Shown here one piece after another: positions 52,312 through 59,592 of a DNA stretch of 64,000 nt. The stretch's first letter is position 1, and each line of letters opens with the position of its first letter. Source of the stretch: JABURQ01 sp029243145 (lineage in GTDB: Bacteria; Planctomycetota; Planctomycetia; Planctomycetales; Planctomycetaceae). The notes beneath the pieces were generated by a model that made no database searches, was not told the origin of the DNA, and was given only the letters and a program-made list of their open reading frames with translations. A program made the translations under genes and the position numbers. Where the stretch lies: positions 47,286 through 111,285 of the forward strand of contig CBFHYX010000014.1 in assembly GCA_965660145.1 (NCBI GenBank), written 5' to 3'.

Positions 52312-53883
52312 ATGAAGCCTCACCAAAATAAGCCCCCCCTTCTACTCTCGATTCTTTGTGCGTTTGCGTTGATCGCATGCCTCAATCCCACCGTCGTTGC
52401 GAGTGAATCCAAATCTCAGGGGCATATCGCTAAAGACACGGCATGGGAAACGCCGTACCACATCATCGACTCGGGCGTTGAGGGACCAACGGTCGTTCTC
52501 ACAGGTGGAATCCATGGGAACGAACCGGCGGGATTCCGTGCCGCGGAGCAGATTCGTCACTGGCCGATCATCAAAGGCCGACTCGTCGTCGTTCCGAAGG
52601 TCAATATCCCCGGACTTCAGGCAAACACGCGTTTCATGCCAAATGTTTCCCGGGAACTACGAGACCTGAATCGTGATTTCTCGGTCAATTCAGCCAAAGG
52701 GATTACGACAAAGGGAGTATTGGCAACGGAACTCTGGAAATTCGTCAAGAACCAAGAGCCAGACTGGGTGATCGATCTCCACGAAGGCTTCGAATTCCAC
52801 AACTCTCATCGACCATCGAAAGGCAAGAAACGCTCGGTTGGTTCGACAATCATTTACCGCGAAAGCGAATCGCTCAATCCAATGATTGAACGTGCTCTGT
52901 TGGCCGTCAACGACCATGTGTCTGACCCAAACAATGTCTTTGTCCCTTTAAAACGCGGGCCAGTGAGTGGAAGCTTGGCAAACGCTTCCATTGTCAATCT
53001 CGGTGCCAAGTCGATGATTCTGGAAACAACCTACAAAGACCAACCGATTTCGCTGCGGACTCGCCAACACCGAGCAATGGCCAACTCTCTATTGAACGAT
53101 ATTGGTCTCATCGACCATGATTGCTCGCATCTGGTTTCTCCCGGAACATTGTCCGAGACGATTCAAGTCGGTCTGTTTGATGGTCCCGGAACGGGATCAA
53201 GCGGTAAGACCAACATCCCTCGCATCGTGGACCAAGCCAACAACATCGACATTCATTTTCTGGGCGTTGAAGACATTCACCCCGACGTGTTGTCTCAATT
53301 CGATTTACTGATTTTTCCCGGCGGTAGTGGAAGCAAACAAGCGAACGCTCTTGGAGACGAACGTCGTGAATTCGTCCGTCACTTTGTCAAAGATCGCGGA
53401 GGTTATGTTGGTGTTTGCGCGGGAGCTTACCTCTGTTCGGCTCATTATTCCTGGTCACTCAATCTCGTAGATTCACACGTTTTTACAGGCTCGCGTGAAA
53501 TAGAGGGAATCGGTCGCAAGCAAATGTGGTATCGCGGCGAGACGACCCGCATCGAGATCGAACTCAGTGAAGCCGGCCAACAGATTTTCGTGGATGTTCC
53601 ACCAAAGTTTGACGTCAACTACCACAACGGCCCCATCATCTCCCCCAAGCAATCTTCCGAAATCGAGGACTACACGCCACTCGCCTGGTTCCGCAGTGAA
53701 CAGGTTCGCTATCCCCCTCAACAAGGCACAATGATCAATACGCCGGCAATTGTCAGTGGACGTTTCGGAGAAGGACGCATCATCTCGATCAGCCCACACC
53801 CGGAAGCCGATCAAAAGCTGGAGTCAATCATTGTCGATTCGATTCGTTGGGTTGCTTTGCATCCCTCGAACGTGGCTGACTGA
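52312..53883 (+). CDS. Fusion of succinylglutamate desuccinylase/aspartoacylase and BPL_N amidotransferase-like domains
   Basis: ATG 52312 gives a signal peptide (PPLLLSILCAFALIACLNPT, possibly a lipoprotein) and a 523-residue exported protein; the upstream extension to 52171 overlaps the sulP terminator and is not coding. Domain 1 (about 45-280) is an M14-like zinc deacylase of the aspartoacylase/AstE type: GGIHGNEPAGFRAAEQI with ligands H and E, LNRDF, and DLHEGFEFHNS. Domain 2 (about 290-515) is a class I amidotransferase-like BPL_N fold: LLIFPGGSGSKQAN, GGYVGVCAGAYLCS with nucleophile cysteine, and ISPHPEADQ with the histidine. The combination suggests a periplasmic hydrolase on an acylated or peptide substrate; it is rare. 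Substrate unknown. Confidence 0.85.
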   Translation: MKPHQNKPPLLLSILCAFALIACLNPTVVASESKSQGHIAKDTAWETPYHIIDSGVEGPTVVLTGGIHGNEPAGFRAAEQIRHWPIIKGRLVVVPKVNIPGLQANTRFMPNVSRELRDLNRDFSVNSAKGITTKGVLATELWKFVKNQEPDWVIDLHEGFEFHNSHRPSKGKKRSVGSTIIYRESESLNPMIERALLAVNDHVSDPNNVFVPLKRGPVSGSLANASIVNLGAKSMILETTYKDQPISLRTRQHRAMANSLLNDIGLIDHDCSHLVSPGTLSETIQVGLFDGPGTGSSGKTNIPRIVDQANNIDIHFLGVEDIHPDVLSQFDLLIFPGGSGSKQANALGDERREFVRHFVKDRGGYVGVCAGAYLCSAHYSWSLNLVDSHVFTGSREIEGIGRKQMWYRGETTRIEIELSEAGQQIFVDVPPKFDVNYHNGPIISPKQSSEIEDYTPLAWFRSEQVRYPPQQGTMINTPAIVSGRFGEGRIISISPHPEADQKLESIIVDSIRWVALHPSNVAD

Positions 53884-53888
53884 GTTCT

Positions 53889-53998
53889 TATCGGCTGAAG
53901 CCGATAGGTTCGAGCCGTGGAAGACGGACTGAAGTCCTCAATGCCCACATGCTCTGTAAAATCGCCCAAATCCAGGTGATGCTTTAGGTTTGAAGCCT
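53889..53998. repeat. Three short stem-loops, each with a TGAA loop
   Basis: TATCGGC-TGAA-GCCGATA (53889-53906), GGAC-TGAA-GTCC (53926-53937) and AGGT-T-TGAA-GCCT (53986-53998) lie within 110 bp. The stems differ in sequence but all share the loop TGAA before a G-C/T stem. A set of unlike stems with one conserved loop is not expected by chance. Confidence 0.6.
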
Positions 53999-54109
53999 GA
54001 ATTGGTCTGATGATCTGCACAAATACCCAAGAAATTGGCGTAGAAACAAACAGAAAAGCTCGATATATTATATAAGCGACTGTTGATTTATCTTTGAGGA
54101 AGATACGGC

Positions 54110-55489
54110 ATGAAGAATCGAGCATCTGCGATTAACACTCACCATCAATCTGTCGGTGTATCGCCTCCTCTCCCTCCAGTTCCCTCGATCCTGGAATCGT
54201 GTTCTCGACGAGGATTTCTGCAAGCAGGATTTGCAGGCTTGGGAGGCATGGCCCTCACAAATGGCCTCTCAGGCAACGAAAAGCAACGACCTCATAAATC
54301 TCCCAAATCTGTCATCTACATCTGGCTCTCCGGTGGTCCCTCGCAAATTGACATGTGGGATCCCAAACCTATGGCACCCCAGGAAATCCGCAGCCCGTTC
54401 AGCACCATCGACACAAAAATACCTGGCGTCGCTTTCACAGAACATCTTCCGCTACAGGCTTCCATCGCTGACAAGCTCTCGATCATTCGTTCCGTCGACT
54501 GTTCTGCCAGTAATCATACCCCCATCACATTGCAAGCCGGCAATCCACTCGCGCAACGCACCAATGACGGCAAGGATGGCGCGGGCTTTCCTTCCATGGG
54601 ATCTGTCTGCGCCAAATTTCGAGGTCCGAATGACCCGGACATGCCCGCGTTCGTCGGACTCGCCGACTCCTGGAAAGCCGATGTCTGGGAAGCGGGAAAT
54701 ATGGGACAGGCGTTTGCTCCCATCAAAGGAAACGAACTGGCCGGTAAATTTCATCTGCCGGACGGATTGACGACATCCCGGATGCAGGATCGTAGCCTGT
54801 TACGTAATCACTTCGATTCGTTACGCCGATCACTGGACCAGAGCGATCAAATGGAACGCATGGACCGCTATTCACAAAATGCTATCGACATGACACTTTC
54901 GGGCAAAGTCGAAGCCGCTTTTGATCTCTCTCAAGAAAGTGACGCGACACGAGATAAATATGGTCGTGAAAGTCTTGGTTCTAAAGCTCTGCAAGCACGT
55001 CGTCTCGTGGAAGCCGGGGTTTCCTACGTGCTTGTCAGCGGAGCCTGGGGCTACTTCGACCATCATGGTGACAATGTTCGCTGGGGGGGAATTGAAAAAG
55101 GACTCAAACCGCTCATCCCTCGCGTCGACCGAGCCTTATACGCTCTCATCACTGATCTGGAAGAACGCGGCCTACTCGACGATACTCTCGTCATGATGCT
55201 GGGAGAATTCGGACGCTCTCCAGTCATTAACAAAGAAGCCGGTCGAGACCATTGGACAAATAGCATGTCGATGGTGATGGCGGGCGGTGGCTTCCAACAT
55301 GGTCAAACCATCGGCAGCAGTGATCGTCGCGGAGGAGCGATCTTGACCGCTCCCGTGCGTCCGCAAGACCTTGCCGCGACAACATTTCATCACCTTGGCA
55401 TCGATCTCGAATCTCAATGGATCAACCATTCCGGCCGGCCGATCCCGATCATCCAAGAAGGTGGCCGACCAATTCCCGAATTGATTTGA
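54110..55489 (+). CDS. DUF1501 protein, solitary
   Basis: A 459-residue DUF1501 protein with a twin-arginine-like start at about residues 32-45 (SCSRRGFLQAGFAGLGG). Landmarks: YIWLSGGPSQIDMWDPKPMA, GAWGYFDHHGDNVRWGGIEK, MMLGEFGRSPVIN and AGRDHWTNSMSMVMAGGGF, closing with INHSGRPIPI. The signal starts later than in the other copies, so about 30 extra residues precede it. Unlike the other three DUF1501 genes in the window it has no DUF1549/1553 partner beside it; its neighbours are the deacylase fusion and a minus-strand SnoaL-like gene. Start ATG 54110 has GAGGAAG 10 bases upstream. Substrate unknown. Confidence 0.92.
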   Translation: MKNRASAINTHHQSVGVSPPLPPVPSILESCSRRGFLQAGFAGLGGMALTNGLSGNEKQRPHKSPKSVIYIWLSGGPSQIDMWDPKPMAPQEIRSPFSTIDTKIPGVAFTEHLPLQASIADKLSIIRSVDCSASNHTPITLQAGNPLAQRTNDGKDGAGFPSMGSVCAKFRGPNDPDMPAFVGLADSWKADVWEAGNMGQAFAPIKGNELAGKFHLPDGLTTSRMQDRSLLRNHFDSLRRSLDQSDQMERMDRYSQNAIDMTLSGKVEAAFDLSQESDATRDKYGRESLGSKALQARRLVEAGVSYVLVSGAWGYFDHHGDNVRWGGIEKGLKPLIPRVDRALYALITDLEERGLLDDTLVMMLGEFGRSPVINKEAGRDHWTNSMSMVMAGGGFQHGQTIGSSDRRGGAILTAPVRPQDLAATTFHHLGIDLESQWINHSGRPIPIIQEGGRPIPELI

Positions 55490-55662
55490 ACGACCAATGC
55501 CGACGTTCTTCTTCGTGTGACCCAGTACCCGATGACGGGAATACGACGCTTTCAAGTTCCGAATAAATATGTGGTCCAAGAGAAGTCACAAAACACCGCG
55601 ACTAAGCAAGACGTGTCTGTAGCAAGGCTTGTTATAGGCCGCAAGATCATATATCTATCCGC

Positions 55663-56079
55663 CTACACCCATCCCAACTGCTTTAGGGTGATGCCGTCGT
55701 TCCAGATCTTGGTCATGTGGCGAATCCGGTCGCCCTCAAACTCCATCACGTACACGTAGTCAGCTTCCACCTTATTTCCCGTCGGAGGTACCGGGCCGCC
55801 CTCGCCCGTATGGGTGCCGCTGAACACAGCGTACGCGGACACACTGTTGCGATCCTCGTCCACGGCGAAAGCCATTAGCTTGTAGCTACCGTCCGGGATC
55901 GGAGTGAGAAGACTTTTCATCCACTCGGTATATGATTCTACAGTTTCAACGCCCTCGAGTGCCCCGGCTTGGGCCGAAAACGTGGCACCGGTGTGGCAAA
56001 ATTCTTGGCATGATTCCCACCCTCCGCCCGACTCGCAGACATCGAAAAACATTGCAGCGGACTCTTTCATCGAACTCAT
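55663..56079 (-). CDS. SnoaL-like/NTF2-fold protein
   Basis: The frame is open from 56175 but the start is ATG 56079: AGGAGG stands 5 bases upstream, one of the strongest ribosome sites in the window. The 138-residue product is a SnoaL-like NTF2 cone: SSMKESAAMFFDVCESGGGW, HTGATFSAQAGALEGVET, YTEWMKSLLTPIPDGSYKLM, VFSGTHTGEGGPVPPTG, VYVMEFEGDRIRHMTKIWND. The ending with W-N-D fits the family that includes ester cyclases and uncharacterised marine homologues. First of three minus-strand genes; the others follow upstream at 56331 and 57417. Function unknown; could bind a small ligand. Confidence 0.8.
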   Translation of the reverse strand: MSSMKESAAMFFDVCESGGGWESCQEFCHTGATFSAQAGALEGVETVESYTEWMKSLLTPIPDGSYKLMAFAVDEDRNSVSAYAVFSGTHTGEGGPVPPTGNKVEADYVYVMEFEGDRIRHMTKIWNDGITLKQLGWV

Positions 56080-56330
56080 GTCGCCTCCTGGCTTAATGTG
56101 GGTTCCTGACCTAGGCCAAGAGTATTGCTCATGTCGTAGGGCTTCACCGCAACATAGTGATTCACTGTCCTGCACTACGGCCTAACTTCTTACTACGTAG
56201 AATCATTTTGTATATGTTGAACGACAATATTCTCGTCCAGCAGGATCTGGATGTCAACAATCTTACGGCAGAGTCGCAAATCACCGAAGCGGGTATCGCA
56301 TCACCTCAAGCAGCACATTCGCCTCTTCGA

Positions 56331-57368
56331 TTACTTGGGATAAGGGCGCAGGCCAAGAAGAATCTCGGCTCTTTCGGTGAGTGGTTTGGCGGCGATCTCT
56401 CTGTCAGTGTACTCAGCAAGGCTGCTCTGGACGAGGGCATAGACGGCTTGCCGGTCTTGAGAGGTGTCGATTTCTACGCACTTATCGAGACTCTTGAAAT
56501 GCTCAATCGTCGGCATTGTTTCCGCCTTGAACGTCTCGAATCTTAGTTTCAGGCTCTCCACATTATCGTCGCTACGACCGGTGTACTTCGCGCGACCCAG
56601 AATCCGTTGTTCGAGAACATCGATGGGACACTCAAAGTACAACATCTTGGGCAGTTCCACGTCGCGGCCAAATATTTCGTACCAGCCTTTCAGGTTATCC
56701 AGTGAACGTGGAAATCCATCGAGCAAGAAATTGTTCTTGCCGGTCGTTCTCGTCACGTGCTCCATCGCGTTCTTGAGTAGTGTCACCGTGATTTCATTGG
56801 GGACTAACTTTCCCGCAGCAAGAATTTCTTCGATGGTGGTGGCGGACGGGCCTCCGTTATCGAGTTCAGTTCGGAGTAAATCTCCCGTCGAAAAATGCGT
56901 CCAACCAAGTTGAGACTCGGCCAGTTCGCACATCGTTCCTTTTCCGGCACCGGGGCCTCCCAGCACAAAGACCACGTTCGGCTCGGGACAAGGCAGCCGA
57001 GGATCGAAGTAGTGGACGACGACCTGGGGAGCCGGTGCGACCCCTTTTTTGTAAACGTGCCAGTCTCTGTCGGTCGGCGGCAGGTCAGTTTCGCAGGTCA
57101 TGTCGTAGGCAAGATGTCCATCGAGACGACAGATTCTCCATGACTGGTAGCTGTTGGAATACGAGAGGGCCGGACTTCTTTCGCTTTTGCCGTCGGCTCG
57201 ATCCCATGCCATTTTGCCATTCCAGTAACCGAGAGTCGAGACCGTCCCCGATTCTGATTCGGCCGGAGGAGCCGTTGACGGCACGAACAGACCATCCACT
57301 TCGGGAAGTCCCGCTCCAGACACTTCAACAAATAACATATTCGGCTTAAGCTCTTCTCGTTCCACCAT
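56331..57368 (-). CDS. UMP-CMP/adenylate-kinase-like NMP kinase with unassigned N-terminal module
   Basis: A 345-residue protein. The C-terminal 210 residues are a nucleoside-monophosphate kinase: P-loop GGPGAGKGT at 137-145, HFSTGDLLRTELDNGGP, LVPNEITVTLLKNAM, NNFLLDGFPRSLDNLKGWYE and a short LID GRAKYTGRSDDNVESLKLRF, most like eukaryotic UMP-CMP kinases. The N-terminal about 120 residues are not a kinase part: VEVSGAGLPEVDGLFVPS, GYWNGKMAWDRADG, SYQSWRICRLDGHLAYDM, and WHVYKKGVAPAPQVVV. I recall similar modules from algal and protist proteins, but this is from memory. It lies 48 bp downstream of the Fae-like gene on the same strand, so the two are probably cotranscribed. Possible acquisition from a eukaryote. 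Confidence 0.82.
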   Translation of the reverse strand: MVEREELKPNMLFVEVSGAGLPEVDGLFVPSTAPPAESESGTVSTLGYWNGKMAWDRADGKSERSPALSYSNSYQSWRICRLDGHLAYDMTCETDLPPTDRDWHVYKKGVAPAPQVVVHYFDPRLPCPEPNVVFVLGGPGAGKGTMCELAESQLGWTHFSTGDLLRTELDNGGPSATTIEEILAAGKLVPNEITVTLLKNAMEHVTRTTGKNNFLLDGFPRSLDNLKGWYEIFGRDVELPKMLYFECPIDVLEQRILGRAKYTGRSDDNVESLKLRFETFKAETMPTIEHFKSLDKCVEIDTSQDRQAVYALVQSSLAEYTDREIAAKPLTERAEILLGLRPYPK

Positions 57369-57416
57369 GATGACTTTCTATGACGTTCACTCACTCTCAG
57401 CGAAAACAGACTCTGG

Positions 57417-57965
57417 CTACAGTGTCCCGTCGAGACCCCGTTGGTAGTACTTATGGGTAATTTTGTCCTGGTTCTCCAATAGCCAGTCGATGGAAGGTTC
57501 GTTTTGCATGGCTTTGTGGATGGCTTGTGCCGTCGCCTTGCGATGAATCTCGAACAGCGCCTTGTGGTCGAGGTTCTCATCGGTGGCGGCGCCCGGATTG
57601 AGCCATACTGAGCAGACGATGCCGAGATCGTTGGCTTTTTCCTTGGGAATATCTCCCGCTCGAACTGCGTCGAGGACTCCGTTCGCAATGGCCGCTTGCA
57701 CGGTCCCCATTAAGATATTCGTGTAAGCCGTGCTCTTGACCGTCACTTTGCTAACCATCAAAGTCACTGGCCGCACTTGAATATCGGTGTCGAGGATGGC
57801 AAAGACTTTCGAGTGGCCGGCTGATTGACCGCCCGTCAAAGTGGCAATCGCCGTGCCGACGGGCCCGTCCAATTCGCCAATCACAACTTCTGGTTCCGCC
57901 GCGGTGAATGGAGGTCCGCCAGCGACAAGGGACTCTCCGGTACGCATCACAATTCGATCACTCAT
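57417..57965 (-). CDS. Formaldehyde-activating-enzyme (Fae) homologue lacking the catalytic His
   Basis: A 182-residue Fae-family protein. Fae joins formaldehyde to tetrahydromethanopterin. Family landmarks: GGPVGTA-like GELDGPVGTAIATL, GQSAGHSKVFAILDTDIQVR, PVTLMVSKVTVKS, MGTVQAAIANGVLDAVRAGD, IPKEKANDLGIVCSVWLNPG and ATAQAIHKAM. In canonical Fae an A-H-I-D motif precedes L-L-I-G; here the aligned text is A23-E24-P25-E26-V-V-I-G30, so the catalytic histidine is replaced by glutamate. The C-terminus has about 25 extra residues. It resembles the Fae-like paralogues of unknown role rather than true Fae. Next to a fused NMP kinase, 29 kb from fwdB/D. Probably not a formaldehyde-activating enzyme, or a weak one. 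Confidence 0.85.
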   Translation of the reverse strand: MSDRIVMRTGESLVAGGPPFTAAEPEVVIGELDGPVGTAIATLTGGQSAGHSKVFAILDTDIQVRPVTLMVSKVTVKSTAYTNILMGTVQAAIANGVLDAVRAGDIPKEKANDLGIVCSVWLNPGAATDENLDHKALFEIHRKATAQAIHKAMQNEPSIDWLLENQDKITHKYYQRGLDGTL

Positions 57966-58156
57966 AAGTTTGCCTGTTGGGTTGCAGGTGAAGTTAACTC
58001 GGTTTTTTCAAGAACTTAGTGTACTCCCCACTAACGACAATGTCTAACTTTGACTTGCTGCTGGTTCGTCACCAAAAAGAATGGTTTTTCAGCAGCCTGA
58101 AGTCAACGAGAGCGAAGAGTGGACCGATCCAATTCTGGTAGCAAACTCAGAAATCG

Positions 58157-59590
58157 TTATTTCAATATCTCATGGACTACGTGACCGTGCACATCGGTTA
58201 ATCGCCGATCGATACCATTCTGGCGGAAGGTTAAGCGTTTGTGATTGATTCCGAGCAAGTGCAAGATTGTGGCGTGGAAGTCGTAGCAGTAGGTCTTGCC
58301 CTCTGCAGCCTTATATCCCCAGTCATCACTTTGACCGTGTGCCACGCCAGCATTGACTCCTGCTCCCGCTAACCAAGTCACAAAACTCCCGCCATTGTGG
58401 TCTCGCCCCTCGCCCCCTTGGGCGAATGGTGTCCGACCGAACTCAGTCGTCCAAATGAGTAAAGTGTCGTCGAACAATCCACGAGATTTCAAGTCACCAA
58501 TTAACGCGGCAATCGGTTGATCAACACTTCTGGCAATCGGTGGTAATTCGTTGGGAATGCTGCCGTGATTATCCCAGTTGCCGGTTGCCCCTTGTGGGCC
58601 ACTCCAAACTTGAACAAAACGCGTATCGCGTTCGACAAGACGACGAGCGAGTAGGCACCGACGACCGAAATCATCGGTTTCGCTTTGTCCCAAACCATAC
58701 GCCTGATGTGTCGATTGACTTTCTTTCGAGATATCGAAGGCTTCCGGCGCCGATAACTGCATCTTGGCAGCCAGTTCGTATGAACGAATCTGGGCATCAA
58801 GCCGAGAGTCTTCGGTTCTCTGCTCAGCGTGTGATCGATTGATCTGATTCAGGAGAGCCAATCCGTCTCGATTGGCTGCCTTGGTAGCGAATTCATAACG
58901 CTCGTTGGCGAACAAATCGGGAACCGGCGTACGAGACGCGGCATTGATAACGGTCCCCTGGTGAACAGCCGGCAGAAAACCCGATGAGAATGGGCCACGT
59001 TGGTTGTACGGCAATCCTTTTGCATCAGGCAAAACGATAAAGGTCGGTAAGTTGTCCGTCAGATTCCCGAGTGCGTAAGAAATCCACGCCCCCATGCAAG
59101 GAAAACCAGGTAAGAGGAATCCAGAATTCATCATGTATGTACCTGGCCCATGCACGTTGGTTTTCGAAGTCATTGCCATGAGAAAGGCCATTTCGTCTAC
59201 CCACTTCGCCTGATGTGGAAACACACTGCTGACCCAGCGCCCGGACTCGCCATGTTGTTTGAACTTGAACGGGCTCTTCATCATTGCGCCGGGCATCGCA
59301 GTGAAGCCTTCTGGCTTTTCTGTCGGACCAAGCTTCTGACCATGCAGGCGTTCCAATTCCGGCTTATAATCAAACGTGTCCATGGGGCTGGCACCGCCCG
59401 TCATGAATAACTGGATAACACGTCGCACTTTCGGGATATGGTGTAGGCCATCTTGGAACGCGGGACTTCCTGTTTCGACCTTGGCCGATAGCTCACGAGC
59501 GAACATTTGGGCCAGAGCAATCCCGCAAAGACCTCCCCCTGTGTTCGAGAGGAAGTTCCGACGATCCAAACTGTTAAGCGTTTCTATCAT
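58157..59590 (-). CDS. DUF1501 protein of the IclR-linked operon
   Basis: A 477-residue DUF1501 protein. Start LDRRNFLSNTGGGLCGIALA is a twin-arginine-like signal. Landmarks: LFMTGGASPMDTFDYKPELE, WKGVNHGSIP-like GNWDNHGSIPNELPPIARSV, LIWTTEFGRTPFAQGGEGRD, and the closing KRLTFRQNGIDRRLTDVHGH. The gene follows the DUF1549/1553 gene by 2 bp on the minus strand and is surely cotranscribed. Layout and motifs match the pair at the left edge (3-3041), so this is a second set of the same subtype. Export is inferred; substrate unknown. Confidence 0.93.
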   Translation of the reverse strand: MIETLNSLDRRNFLSNTGGGLCGIALAQMFARELSAKVETGSPAFQDGLHHIPKVRRVIQLFMTGGASPMDTFDYKPELERLHGQKLGPTEKPEGFTAMPGAMMKSPFKFKQHGESGRWVSSVFPHQAKWVDEMAFLMAMTSKTNVHGPGTYMMNSGFLLPGFPCMGAWISYALGNLTDNLPTFIVLPDAKGLPYNQRGPFSSGFLPAVHQGTVINAASRTPVPDLFANERYEFATKAANRDGLALLNQINRSHAEQRTEDSRLDAQIRSYELAAKMQLSAPEAFDISKESQSTHQAYGLGQSETDDFGRRCLLARRLVERDTRFVQVWSGPQGATGNWDNHGSIPNELPPIARSVDQPIAALIGDLKSRGLFDDTLLIWTTEFGRTPFAQGGEGRDHNGGSFVTWLAGAGVNAGVAHGQSDDWGYKAAEGKTYCYDFHATILHLLGINHKRLTFRQNGIDRRLTDVHGHVVHEILK

Positions 59591-59592
59591 GG

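Noticed and set aside
56157..56546. Plus-strand ORF between the SnoaL-like and kinase genes
   Set aside because: Most of it is antisense to the kinase C-terminus; no ribosome site or family.
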